Origin: Muricea muricata
Taxonomy: Eukaryota > Cnidaria > Anthozoa > Malacalcyonacea > Plexauridae
Assembly: GCA_963855995.1 (NCBI GenBank)
Contig: OY979723.1
Coordinates: forward strand, 10,368,713 to 10,432,712
Length of the DNA stretch: 64,000 nt
Direction: 5' to 3'
In this document: one piece after another, positions 9,599 through 57,600 of the stretch
Layout: the number at the start of each line of letters is the position of its first letter
Numbering within the stretch: the stretch's first letter is position 1
Notes under the pieces: generated by a model
What the model saw: only the letters and a program-made list of their open reading frames with translations
The model's database searches: none
Told to the model about the DNA's origin: nothing
Translations under genes and position numbers: made by a program

Positions 9599-12500
9599 AT
9601 GGGCTGCGCGTGGCAATTTTGCATCTGGAGTTTTCTCTTAACATCCGCGTTGCTGTGGAGGAATGTGCTGATGGAATGTCATCGAGAGGAGCAGTTCGTG
9701 AAAGTTGAAGGTGAGATGAAAAATTTGAAGATGAATGTAAAGTTTAAACGTATCGACTCAGGAGGGTGTTTGGACGGACTCTTCCTAATTGAAGTAATAA
9801 GGAACTTTTCCACTCAGATTTAATTAGGAAGTTTTCATTTCATTACCTGAATTTGTGTATATTTTTGTTTGCATTTATTGCCATCTCTATTGTAAAGAAA
9901 ATACCAATAAACGTAGGTCAAATTACAACAGTCATGTAAAAATAATCATCTCAGTTTGTCTAAGTTACTCCAAATGTCTTCAGATGAAGCTGTGAGCTCT
10001 GCCTGCTCTATTTGCCTGGCTCCGCTCATGCATACAATATTATACTTTCCTAATTTACCTAGAACAGACTGTGCGATAATTTATGGATCACTTTACCAAG
10101 ACGTTTTTCCTGACTAACGCGCGTTTCCATGCTAACACAACTTCTTGCATAAGACAATTTAAAACCGTTATCAATATAGCAACTGTAAGATTTATGTGAT
10201 CCCGGCTGGACGGAACGGGACCTTTCTCCTCCACAGAGACTTCTTAGATTAATATTCAGTTGATTGGAGATAGCAGATGAGAGATAATATGTTAGAGTTA
10301 AATACCGAGAAGGAGGGATGTATGTCATATACAGCCCCCGAGGACGCGCAGCGTCCGAGGGCTGTATACGCCATAAATCCCGTTTTCTAGTAGAATCTTT
10401 CGACTTTAAACAATTTAAGTCGAAATTCGTCGAGATTTTTCCACAAGTTTGATCTAATTATTTATTCAAGAACTGTATCTGAGATACAGCCCGCGGTACA
10501 TCATAGAAAACCGAGACAAAAATAAAATAATTACATATAAAGGCTTACATGTAGAAGCTTACATGAAGTGAAGACTTAAGCCAAACTTCATGTAAGCCTG
10601 TATATGTAAATATTATCTCCCATCTACTAAATTAAATATTATCTCCAATTAATCTAAAAAGCCTCTGCGGAGGAGTGAGGAACGGGACGGTTGCCGAGAT
10701 CCCGCCAGTAATGTAAATTCTGTTGTGTTCCGCTTCCATCCCGCCTAGGCGAAATCCCGGCATCAGTTACCAGGATCTAGTCTAAACGGGACAAAAAATC
10801 CCCATATAAACACTCAATCCCGGCTGGGCTGGATGAATTTTGACTTCCGAGCACGCGCATTTGCACTTTGTGGCAAAAACATATGACGTAAAGCAATTAA
10901 ATGGCTTCATTCCGACAATGTTTTCGTTCATGTAAACACGCCATACCGCCTTGGCGAGTTTCCCGTCAAAGCAATGTTCCACCAATCCTTACTGAACCAT
11001 TATTCTCTAGGCGCTCTACCAGCAATCAACCCGATCAAAACGACAACGGCAATAGCAAGAGCGTTTTGTACCACTGAGTGTATCGAGCAACCTGGATGCA
11101 ATTCATTCGCTTATCTCACAGCTGCTGACACAAACAATTGCCTGCTCAGTGCGAGTGTCGAGGGAGAATCCACGACTACGGCCTCTGTTGTTTATAAACG
11201 AGAAGTGTCAAAGTCTGCCGTAAGTTTTTACTCTTGCAATTGTTCCCGCGAGGCTTCCCGGCTTGAAATTCGACATGTACATCATTTCCACTCGGATTAA
11301 AACACGTTTTAAAACCCTTTACAAATTATTCAACATGGAGTGAAATCCCATAATTGATTTACAAATCACGCTTACTCCCGCATGTCAACTACCTCCGTGG
11401 CCAAGTTGCTTTACATATAATTTACCTACTAATACACAACCGAAAAACGCACAAGTTACAGTAAGTCTGCTGCAGGCACAGAGCATACAGAGGTTCAAGT
11501 TGTCATTAATTATGCGTACCCTTGCTTAGTCAGTGCGCTAAAGGAGTCATTCTCCCCCCTGAAATAGTCTTTATAGATATTCTTGGTTTGCACATGACGT
11601 CATTTCGTGTCATTGGGCGCCATCTTGGTTGACTCTGCAGATTACTTCAGCTGTTTACAGCGAAGTACTTGTGTCAATTTACTATTTCATCGTTAGTTTT
11701 AGCGTATTATGAATGGTGCTTTAAAGATGTATGGCTCGATAGGATCAGAAATAACGAATAGATACTTTGTGGTTGTCATGTGTTTCAAGCGTCAACCAAG
11801 ATGGCGTCGATTGCAAACGATCAATTAAAAATGGCCAGGGGGGAGAAGGCCTCTTCTTAACGCACTGGCTAAGCTATGAGACTAGTCGAAACTCTGTATG
11901 CCCTGTGCTGCAGGCTTGTTATCTGTCAGTCAAGCAGATATCGGGATGCGTTCGCATCGCTTGCTCTAGCTTGATGACAACATGTCTGCTGTTGTCACCT
12001 GGCTTGATGCAACTTGATTCCAGACTCGGACTGGCCCCAATTAAGGGGCCTTGCCATTCTAGCATTTAGAGGAGCCCTGAAATTTTTTGCTGTCCTGAAT
12101 GTTTTAGGCAAAGATTAACCGCTTCCCTGAAGAGTTCAAAAATTCCAAATCATTCCCATCCGGTCTCTTTTATTTTCGTTTCGTACTGCCTGATAGTCTG
12201 TTATAAACATCTTTGAATGTTTACAAATACGGAAATTAAACAACAATTGTCAAGGGCCCATTTGATGTCCCAGTAGGGGCCCATGTGCCATGGCACTGTG
12301 GCACATAGGCCAGTCCGAGCCTGCTTGATTCTTAAGACTTTTTATCCACAAGTTTGATGTGAGTTGTTTCAACGACTTACAGAAAGTCTGACGATTTCAA
12401 ATTGCATTATGTTTGATTTTCACCGACTTGATACACCAACCGGCTTGATGCAACCAGTGAGCTCAATATAACTGGAAGGCTACCTGAGGCGGGAAATTTG

Positions 12501-15500
12501 AAGCCAAGTTTTTAAAGTCCTTCCCAGTCTTTCCGCGCAATTAAAAACTCGGCCAAAAACAACATGCTGCACCCCCTGCAGAGTTCTCGCGCGATTGATG
12601 GACACCGGACATAAACACGCGTGTCTGGAAGTCAAACACTCGTGTCTGGAAGTCAAACACTCGTGTCTGGGAGTCAACTTTGGCTTCAAATTTTGCGTAA
12701 CGGCTTATACGAATGTAGCCTTCCAGCTATATTGAGTTCACTGGATGCAACTTGACCACAAACTTGCATAATAAGCCGGTAAAGGCCTGTTCAAACGAAG
12801 TCAACATCATGCAACATTGTTGGCCCAACAATGTTGCATGATGCTGGACGAAATTTGAAGCAAGTTTAAAATTAAGCCAACATCATCCAACATGGTGTTC
12901 AAACGAGGCCAACATGTTGCATCCAACAATGTTAGGTGATGTTGCACCAACATGTTGGCTTCGTTTGAACAGACCTTAAGTTTCACAATTTGCATCGCGT
13001 GGCTGTGTAATCCTTCAACTATTTATCTTTCAGGGTTGTGATAGCCATCCATGTGACGTCAGCGCCACATGTAAGATCAGTTGCTACAAGCCATATTACA
13101 TTTGTCACTGTCCTTCACACAGACAGGGCACAAAGTGTGAATATGATTTAAGTAAGTATCATTGCTACAGAGATCACAGCAGCCCAATCTCCTGGTTTTG
13201 TCTCCTGTAGTACAGTTGTTGCAACGGCGGCCATTTTGAATATTTGGATATTATATAATATATTTGAGTGCGTAATAGGGAAACGAACAAATTCATATTA
13301 TTTGCATTAAATATTAATGTTTTATGAACACTATAAGCTTAACATGTATTATTTTATAAACATTTATTATTTCATGAAATTTTTTGTTTAATTTTCACGT
13401 CGTGAGTGAAATTTATGACTCTCCTAAATTTATGACAGCTCTCTTTCCTAAATAAATGTTTGAACTATTTTAGCCTGCGTTACAGAAGATTGGGAGATCA
13501 AATTTGATTCTGAGGGAACACACCGTTGTGATACAGCCAAAAGTTTTATGTCTGGCTTTGGAAGAAGTGGCTGTGTTGAACTACATTGTTTCAACAAAGC
13601 AACATGTTGCCCAGTGCCTTTTGAATACAGCCACGAAGAGATGGTGTGTACGGATGCTAATTCATGGTCGAGTGGCTTTCATTCGTAAGTTTGACATCTG
13701 TCTTATTTATTCCTTTTGTTGTACAATCTGGACAAAATTGTTGAGACACTTGAGCGATCATATGTCATATTCCTAGAATTTGTAGAATTCAATTTGCCGC
13801 CCTCTTAATTCAATGTTGTGGGGATAGTACCTTTGCTTCGGACATGTGGCTTATGAATTGTGTAAACATTGGACCGGGGGAGGGGGTTCACAATGAAAAT
13901 TTTGAATATTAGGACCGGGGGAGGGGGTATGAAAATTGTGAGTATTCTGATCATTTGTGAATAGCACACGTAGCTTTGGTCAATATTGCAGAGAGAATTT
14001 AGGTTTTGGAAATGTATGTGACCGTTTGGTTCGGGTATGACTAAAGGGAGGGTTATGAAACAGAGAGTTATCTCGGATCGTCATGATTTCGGAGAGTTAT
14101 GTCCGAACCACGCCCAAACCACGACCCTTTCTCTGAGCACACCCATTTTTTTAACTCTCATGAGAGAATTATATTTGACGTAACTCTCTCTTGCCAACAT
14201 TTAGGAAGAAGTTCACGATTCTAGCGCTGAAGAGAGTTATGTACACCTAAGCGTTTGAAAGAAGGTTTTCTCATTTTGAGTCTTCATGTCGCCAGAATCG
14301 TAAACGCGGTCAAAGTTATAAAAGAATGATAACTCTCCAACATCTTCATAAATTTTGGCAAGAGAGATATTCCTCAAATACAACTCTCTCATGTTAATTC
14401 AAGGCAACGTCGGGAGAGTTAAGAAATTGGGTGTGGTCATTGGGAAAAGTGGGCGTGGTTTGAACATAACTCTCCAAGATAACTCTTCATTTCATAATTT
14501 TCGTTTTCGCCGGTCCAGTTGAATTCGCCGTATTCATCTAAAGAAATTAAAGAGGATTTCGGTTTTTTTGTCAAAGGATTCCGGATTCCCACTTGCATGC
14601 TTTTTTCCAACCTCGTTCTCAAGGCCTTTTAGATGGAGGTAACACGTCAATTTTTGTAAAAGTACTGACTGAACGTTTTACTTACGAAAAGAAAGAGTAT
14701 CACTTGAAAAATTTCATCAAGTAAAATCACTCCTGAAGTAGAATTTAATACAGAATTTTTTGGGCGGTAATTAACTTGAGGTAACAGCTCTGAGCCATAG
14801 CCTCGTTGAACCAAGCACATTCTCACTAAGTGTGCTTACCTTCACTAAGTGTGCTTATAAGTCTTTAAATACTATATAGAGTTTTTGCTATAAGCTAAGC
14901 TATCTTATGATATAAAATATTTCAATGCCTAGAGCCATGCAGGGTTGCAATAGTAGTTCAACATTCTTCCGGGCAAAACTTTTTGCAAGCCTTCCTCAAA
15001 ATGTTGTAAAGTTCGGCTTTTCCAAATTGAAGATGGGAATGAAGCTTGATGAATTTTTTTTCGAAAAAGAGGCATGATTTCTGGAATAGACCATTATCTA
15101 TTAAATATTTTTTGTCATGCTAGTGTGTAGCTACTGTACATTATGTAGTGTGTTGACATGAAGCCTTCCTCACTGACCGCCTATTTTGCAAACCTTTCTC
15201 ACGGGCAATGCCCGAATACCCGTGGCTTTTCGCGACTCAGGAGCCGTACATTGTCGAACTTACGGCTCGAAATCTCTGCAGGAAGTAATGTACGTGGTGT
15301 TTCCACAAAATTAAAGTAGCTAATTCTAATTTGAAATACTTTGCAGAGCCCAGTGGAACTATTGTCCAGATGGTCACTTTCTCAACGGCTTGTACCGTGG
15401 CAGCGGAGATAATATTTACTATATAGAATATGGTGTGTGTTGTAAACCTGCAAGTGCACCCACCCACTGGGGGGAGTGCTACACGGAAGATGTTACTCTC

Positions 15501-15632
15501 AGTTTTGATGCGCCTGGGGCTTTAGTTGGGTGCTCGCAACCACTTCATTACATTGTTGGAATATATACTGGCGGATGTTACGAAATCACGTGTTTGGAGG
15601 AGCTCAGATGTTGTCGTGTTGCTAATGCATAG
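9599..15632 (+). CDS. Secreted PAN-EGF-cysteine-repeat protein (311 aa)
   Basis: Five exons with agreeing phases: 9599-9710, 11011-11219, 13034-13151, 13474-13684, 15347-15632. ATG at 9599 is chosen because residues 5-20 form a hydrophobic signal peptide (WQFCIWSFLLTSALLW) and the donor phase fits exon 2. Residues ~26-105 are a PAN/apple-like domain with spaced cysteines (CTTECIEQPGCNSFAY). Residues ~108-146 are an EGF-like domain (CDSHPC, then YICHCPSHRQGTKC). Residues ~150-311 hold three diverged cysteine modules, each ending in a CC pair: CFNKATCCPVP, then LNGLYRGSGDNIYYIEYGVC-C, then IVGIYTGGCYEITCLEELR-CC. Such modules occur, as far as I recall, in uncharacterised extracellular proteins of cnidarians and other invertebrates. 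No transmembrane segment is seen after the signal peptide, so it should be secreted. The function is unknown. Confidence 0.8.
10130..10790. mobile_element. Inverted-repeat element in first intron of the PAN/EGF gene
   Basis: 10190-10290 (atcccggctggacggaacggg, then tccacagagac, then gttgattggagata) is mirrored by 10605-10715 (tatctccaattaat, cctctgcggagga, gaacgggacggttg). Inside is a smaller inverted repeat at 10520-10610 (ttacatgtagaagcttacatgaag against cttcatgtaagcctgtatatg). Outer limits are approximate and no target-site duplication was assigned. Confidence 0.55.
10326..10370. repeat. GC-rich perfect hairpin
   Basis: tacagcccccgaggacg is followed almost directly by its complement cgtccgagggctgta with only a few bases between. 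It stands out as GC-rich in AT-rich surroundings. It lies inside the inverted-repeat element at 10130-10790. Confidence 0.65.
11579..11825. mobile_element. Palindromic-end MITE, family C, copy 1
   Basis: About 247 bp, nearly identical to 20281-20530. It has an internal inverted repeat: gccatcttggttgac near the left end and gtcaaccaagatggc near the right. Coding potential is absent. It is in the first PAN/EGF intron. Confidence 0.75.
11890..12447. repeat. Dispersed repeat of cttgatgcaacttg type
   Basis: Words such as ctgctgcaggcttgtt, gatgcgttcgcatcgcttgct and cttgatgcaacttgat. The same family occurs at about 22860-22985, 31960-32500 and 50820-51150. Other elements have inserted into it (12454-12744 here, 32148-32439 in ATR). 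Confidence 0.6.
12454..12744. mobile_element. 291-bp MITE with 6-bp target-site duplication
   Basis: Terminal inverted repeats of about 29 bp (ccagtgagctcaatataac; complement at 12716-12744). Flanked by perfect atgcaa at 12448-12453 and 12745-12750. Inside is a 24-bp tandem repeat (tcgtgtctggaagtcaaaca) of about three copies at 12617-12680. It inserted into the cttgatgcaacttg repeat. Confidence 0.85.
12783..12976. mobile_element. 194-bp PIF/Harbinger-like MITE
   Basis: Terminal inverted repeats aggcctgttcaaacgaag / cttcgtttgaacagacct with taa at 12780-12782 and 12977-12979. The 3-bp TWA duplication is typical of PIF/Harbinger. The interior is packed with caacatgttg palindromes. Confidence 0.8.
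14018..14522. mobile_element. ~500-bp palindromic MITE, family H, copy 1
   Basis: Inverted repeat around gagagttat words: left gagttatgtccgaaccacgcc and taactctctcttgccaac; right the complements, ending in cgccggtcc. A second copy is at about 45180-45706 in ATR. The boundary at the left is approximate. It lies in the last intron of the PAN/EGF gene. Confidence 0.7.
14940..15240 (-). mobile_element. hAT-like MITE, family B, copy 1
   Basis: Related, in the opposite orientation, to 32148-32439: shared cacgggtattcgggcattgc, gtgaggaaggcttcatgtca and caaaatgttgtaaag. Ends begin CAG/CTG. Flanks gagccatg (14932-14939) and gagccgta (15241-15248) look like a decayed 8-bp duplication. Confidence 0.65.
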
Positions 15633-16115
15633 TTATGTATTACAAATGGACCACACAACTTTAGCTGTCAAAAATAATGATGTATATGTATGTTCGAGTC
15701 ATTTTAAAAGCATTAGGTGTCAACAGTTAAGCGCGGGTAGCCTAGCAAACACTGTAGCGGAAACATCGTCTACTGCCAGTGTTTCTCCATGTTTCCAAGT
15801 GTAGGCAAACCAGTAAACATTTTTGTGAACATTGACTCGCACGCTTTGTTTGTTCCAGACTTGCAGTTTTGCATATGTTAAATGCTGGAGACATCGGAAA
15901 TATGTGGGCAAACTAGAAAACATTGTTTCCTGAAACAAAAATGTTTCTGAATTTGTTTGGAAACATTTTTGCTTTCCGAGAAACAAAATTTTGCTTCCGC
16001 AACAATATTTCCGGAGGTGGGCAAACCGGGAAACATAGTTTGCCTAGTGCTTTAATTCTTTTTTGAGGGGCTGTTCTCGTATGTACCACGGTATCTAACT
16101 CCGGTAGTGATCTTG

Positions 16116-16121
16116 AATAAA
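16116..16121 (+). terminator. Possible poly(A) signal (AATAAA) of the PAN/EGF gene
   Basis: First clear AATAAA downstream of the stop at 15632, about 480 bp away. Placement by sequence only. Confidence 0.35.
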
Positions 16122-16725
16122 TAATTAGATGCAACTAGTGAAGAAATCTCGACAAATCTTGAGTTCAAGAGTCCATAGATTCTTGTTAAAAAACCTCCTC
16201 AAAAGATGAAATAAGTCAGATAAATGCATCCATAGAAGGGTTTTAATCATATTAAACTCTCGGATGCTGGGCGTCCTAGATGGGGTTTTTATCATGTAAA
16301 CCCGTCAGTCTCGGCATTTACTTTTACTTTGCTTTTACTATATGAAAAACGTGTAACATTCAACATAATTTCTTCCTACAATTCATAATAGTTCTTAAAT
16401 TGCATAATTTCACAAAATAGCACATTGCCTTCGATTTACAATAACGAGGATCACATCTGATTTCTACTGCGCAGGTTTTTAAAAAATAATATCTAATACT
16501 ATGTCCCGTAGTTTTAAACGCGGGTGCAATTATAAATAATTTGCAATTTGTAAATATTCAATGTTAACTAATTTGTTATCAGTGCGATTAGCAAGTTCAG
16601 CGTGCTTATTGGCCGTAAAATGTGCAATTGACTGGCATAGCGCAATTTATTCAGCGCGTACGATTGGCCGATTACCAGTACCCCTGATATTATTGACCTT
16701 GTATCATAGTGCGGGAGCGTACGTC

Positions 16726-16846
16726 ATTGACATATATTTATCTGGACTGCTTGCTTGGCTTCGAAAGCGCGATGAAAGCCTCAAGTTGTCAAGGCAAAAA
16801 TCATACGAGCAAGCTCTTAGTCCAGATAGATATATCTGTCAATGGC
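16726..16846. mobile_element. Small palindromic MITE
   Basis: Left attgacatatatttatctgg and right ccagatagatatatctgtca, with gcttgcttgg / gagcaagctc inside. It accounts for most of a 138-codon open frame at 16561-16977, which is therefore not called as a gene. Confidence 0.6.
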
Positions 16847-17486
16847 GCATGCAGGTCAAGATTTCCTTTCTTGTCAAATTTTGTAAATTGGATACTGTGG
16901 AAAGTGGAAACACGTTTGCACATGGCGGGAAAACTCTGATGTCAGTGTTTGTAAAAATCATAAAAATGAATAAATAAGCCTCGAAATAAACAAATATAGT
17001 AAACAATAGACGGACGCTGCAATAAACAATGATGTAATCATGAATTAAACTAAAGTACAACTGTTCAAGCAGAAGCTTCCCATAACAACAACATGGATAC
17101 TTTGTCTGGAGGGAAACTTTCTAATTTGAAGGAACGCCAAGATGCAAAAACGTAAGACATATATTTTGTTCACTTCACCAGACTATTTCAAATTTTGAGG
17201 TATGAGCGAGTTTTGCTGCCACGCTTGACGTTTTTGGGTGATTTTAGATGAAAATTTATTTTGACGTTTTGTATGGCGACTTGAATATGGACATGGTCCC
17301 TAATATGGACCATGGACATTTTTACATGGTAGATGTCGGAACTGGGGTGCCAGACTGCATTCCATGCACTCAACGCCGAAAATGTACGGCGTGGATTAAG
17401 CAAATCACAATATTAAATATAGTAAATATTGGCATACCTTTGGCGTGGAGTTTACATGGAGTGCACCCGACCTGGAGTGATGTGAC

Positions 17487-53836
<36,350 letters not shown>

Positions 53837-54366
53837 ATACTGGAGAAAAACTACGGTTAATTTGGTTTGAGGTGTTGATGTTACACATCTATGTTTATTA
53901 GTTCATTAGACATACATATCCAATGAACAACTTGTAAATATCTGTTTATACTCGTGTTATAATGATATATAGCCATTCTGACGTATGGAAGGTAGTACAT
54001 GAAATATAAAAAGTGACCGTCTGATTTCATTTACTGAAAATGTTAAACCCCTTACAGACGATCAGGTTTTGTATGACAAGTTTACTTTTCCAAGTGTACG
54101 TTTATGCAGAACAAATTTTTTTATGACAAGTTTAATTTTTCCTCTGTACATGAGCTATGCTGGTAATAACTGCTGTACAATTCACTAATGTACAAATACA
54201 CCGCTTGCCAGAGTTTTGTTGTGCCCAATTTATTTCAAGTTTTCTTCGTTTATTTAAAGTTTTTACCTGTCAGGACCAGTGATTCACTGGTTTTTACTTC
54301 GCCAATTTTTTCTATGACAAGTGGACTTGCTGAAAAAGCTAGCATGCTAGCTGGTACAGACGAGCA

Positions 54367-54372
54367 AATAAA
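54367..54372 (+). terminator. Probable ATR poly(A) signal (AATAAA)
   Basis: aataaa about 530 bp after the ATR stop, followed by a T/GT-rich stretch (cgtgtctgtaagagtgttta). It lies 240 bp before the INTS11 start codon. Confidence 0.55.
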
Positions 54373-54547
54373 ACGTACCACATAAAAACGTGTCTGTAAG
54401 AGTGTTTATTTAATTGATACTTCTATAATTTTATCTTTCGACCATTTTGCCACCGTCCACCTCCAGTTGCAAACGTCGGTACATGACGACATTTTTTTCC
54501 GGAACAAGACTAAAAACAGCGGCGTCAATATACGAATTGGGTGTTCC

Positions 54548-54560
54548 AATATGGCGGCCA
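54548..54560 (+). promoter_or_regulatory. YY1-like core-promoter motif upstream of INTS11
   Basis: aatatggcggcca resembles the YY1 element AAnATGGCGGC that marks transcription starts of many animal housekeeping genes. It is ~60 bp upstream of the INTS11 ATG, as expected for a short 5' UTR. If transcription starts upstream, the same ATG opens a 12-codon upstream frame (54551-54589). Confidence 0.5.
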
Positions 54561-54611
54561 AAGTTGCTCGAATTTGGTTTAAAAGTTGAAATGGTCTATT
54601 TCGTTTAAAAA

Positions 54612-57600
54612 ATGCCTGAAATAAAGATTGTTCCACTTGGTAAGATTCAATATCCATATGCTCGTGTATCAGACGTATACGCTCAGATAAATTTGTTGTC
54701 TGTAAAGAGTTTGTAGTGTACAATATATATGATGATGTATTATGTTTTAATTGGTACATTTTAATAACAGTGTTTCTTTTTATTTTTAACAGGTGCTGGA
54801 CAAGGTATGCTTCCTTATTTGAAGTGCACAGTAATGACTATTTTCAAGTTGACATACCTTATATCAGCTAAGATGGATTGCATTTAAATTAGGGTTTTTC
54901 TAAAAGGCAGGTCGATTTATGGCTCAGTCATAGAGTACTACACAGAGGGCTCACTTCATTTATTTTCCTATGATATTTGCGTAACGGCCTTTTGCTCAAA
55001 TGTGTGTTAAAGAGTGGTGGTCACCCCCTGAAAAATTCAAAATGGCGGTGAAGTTCAGAGCCATTTTGAGGTTGTTAGGGGGTGAATACCTCTACACTTG
55101 CTGGGATAAAATTCTTAGCAAATGCATCAAGGCATTCACCCCCTTTGACAACTACCAATCCGCGTTACGCTTTTTTCGTCGAGTGAGCCCTCTGTGTAGT
55201 ACTCTGTGGCTCAGTTATCATTCCAGCTGATTAAGCTGAACTGCAAATCTGTTCTTTGGCTGGACTTACACACTCAGGCCAAGAGCCATGAATTGGGCCA
55301 CAGCCCACTATTGTCACACTTGTGGGTTTTACCCAGCTCAATGCAAGTTTGAAACAGGGTGCATTCCATGCAAAATCCATGTCTGACATATGCCCAGACT
55401 GGAAAGTTTGCAAAATGCACAAAGGAGACCGATCATTTACCGAAAACATGTGCATGAAATTTTGAAAATTGTGCAGACATGTGTGTTTCAGAACCAACTT
55501 TCACCATAATTTCAATAAAGCAATGTTTAAAACATTATCTAGTTATCTTCAGCAAAATCGTTTGAAGTCATAGTGTCAATATTTTTCGCTGAATGTGCTG
55601 CAGTTTGCACATATCTGCACCAGTCTTCTAAAAATGCACATATGTAGACAGCCAAGGGTCTAAAGTGTGCAAAGGAGAAATCCCTTGTGCAGTACAAACT
55701 TTCCAGTCTGGACATATGCCAATATTTACTATATAAATTTGCTAAATCCATGTCAGAGATATCTGGCTGTTAGCAGAGTCTGGAGTTTGAAAAATAGAAA
55801 TATTCTTTATTTTAAAGATGTTGGACGGAGCTGCATCTTGGTCACAATTGCTGGGAAGAATGTTATGTTTGATTGTGGTATGCATATGGGATATAATGAT
55901 GAGGTATAGTGGAAAATTTTGATTGTTCAATCTGTAGATAGTGTTGATGATGGGTGTGCTTGGTGGTCCCTTGGGGATGACGAAGAGTATATGGTGGTGG
56001 CCATTGTAGCAATGGCTATTGTGATGATGGGAGTAGGGCATGCAGAGTGTATAAGAGTGGTAGGGTATAGAGTGGGGGGGGGAGTCTGAGTTGTAGATAG
56101 GCCAATATTTGCCAGTTTTTGTCTGAGCTTTGTTACTTTATGTTTCTTTTTTGGCTCAACAAAGCTGGTGTCATACAGTCCCCCCCCCATCTGTACCATG
56201 CTTGATATTGTGATGGTAATGGTAATAATCATGCCGGTGATTATTACTGGTGACTGTTGTAAAAGTTATTATTATTGACAGCAAAGATAATAAAAGATAA
56301 TTGTGTTGACAATGGCCATGGTTTTTATAATGTTACAGTGGTATAACACAAACAATCCTCTTCTTAGCGCCGTTTTCCAGATTTCAAGTACATCACAAGA
56401 ACTGGGCCATTGACGCAACATCTTGATTGTGTTATAATAACGTAAGTTTGTAATCCAAAACATAGACATAGAATTAGTCCGAGGGCATGCATGTTCCAAA
56501 TACATGTTCTTTGGTTTATTTAACGTTTTTAGGCATTTTCACCTTGACCACTGTGGAGCATTGCCATATTTCTCCGAGATGGTTGGCTATGATGGACCAA
56601 TCTACATGACCCATCCAACTAAAGCCATCTGCCCAATTTTACTGGTTTGTTAGATAAGTTTTTTATACTTGAAGTACAAGGACATCCTGAATGGGTGTTG
56701 GCAGTGGGTGTGGCACCCCCCCCCCCATTTTCTAAACCTCCTCTCTCATTATCTAAACTTCCTCCCTTGTTTTATAAAAATTGAAAAAAATTAGACTTGT
56801 CAGATTTACATTTAAATGAGACTTGTAAATGAGATTCAATTTAGAATTGTTGGTAAATGTATCAACTTGTTGTGGCCTGTAAATAAATTAGTTTATCGAG
56901 GAACAAACCTCACACAGAATGTCTCGATATGCCCCTGTTGATGAGTGAGTAAATTGTATGTGTAACTTAAATGTATATTTTACAGGAAGATTATAGAAAA
57001 ATCACAGTTGAAAAGAAAGGCGAAACAAATTTCTTTACTTCCCAGGTGCTTAATATGTGTTAACCTTTGTTTAATTTTTCACATCCTGAAAAATGACAAT
57101 TTATTCAAGTAGAAGTTTAAAGTATTTTTTCAATGTAGATGATAAAAGACTGTATGAAAAAAGTGATTGCTGTCAACCTGCACCAGTCTGTACAAGTGAG
57201 AGAATTTTCTTCAGTTTGTGGGGCATTGATTAGGAAATAAAATAATCTAATCCTTTCTTCATTAAGGTTGATGAAGATTTGGAAATCAAACCGTATTATG
57301 CAGGTCATGTTCTTGGCGCTGCAATGTTTTTGGTCAAAGTTGGCAAAGAATCAGTTGTATATACAGTATGTCCTATGAATTAGTTTTTTGAAAACCTTGA
57401 AAGTTCGCTTTAGCTTGCAAATAAAAAAATCTTATTAATTAAATAAGTAAATAAATTAATTATCAATTAAATAAATTAATTATTAATTAATTAAATAAAT
57501 AAATTATTAATTAAATAAATTAATTATTAGATAAATTAATTGATTAATTATTAATTAAATAAATTAATTATTAATTACCCTGTTTGTTTTAGGGGGACTA

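Larger units (their letters stand above)
15633..17486. other. Intergenic region between the PAN/EGF gene and ATR
   Basis: Contains repeat fragments at 15740-16060 (ggaaacatagtttgcctag words), a possible poly(A) signal for the upstream gene at 16116 and a small palindrome at 16726-16846. The last ~500 bp before ATR show no motif I can name with confidence. Confidence 0.5.
53837..54611 (+). other. ATR 3' flank and INTS11 5' flank
   Basis: Contains the probable ATR poly(A) signal at 54367 and the INTS11 promoter region with a YY1-like site at 54548-54560. No other gene seen; minus-strand open frames here are short and unsupported. Confidence 0.5.

Noticed and set aside
16561..16977. 138-codon frame
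   Set aside because: Half of it is a palindromic MITE; no domain or splice support.
54406..54759. 117-codon minus-strand frame over the INTS11 first exon
   Set aside because: Antisense to the conserved INTS11 start and to its promoter; no similarity recognised.
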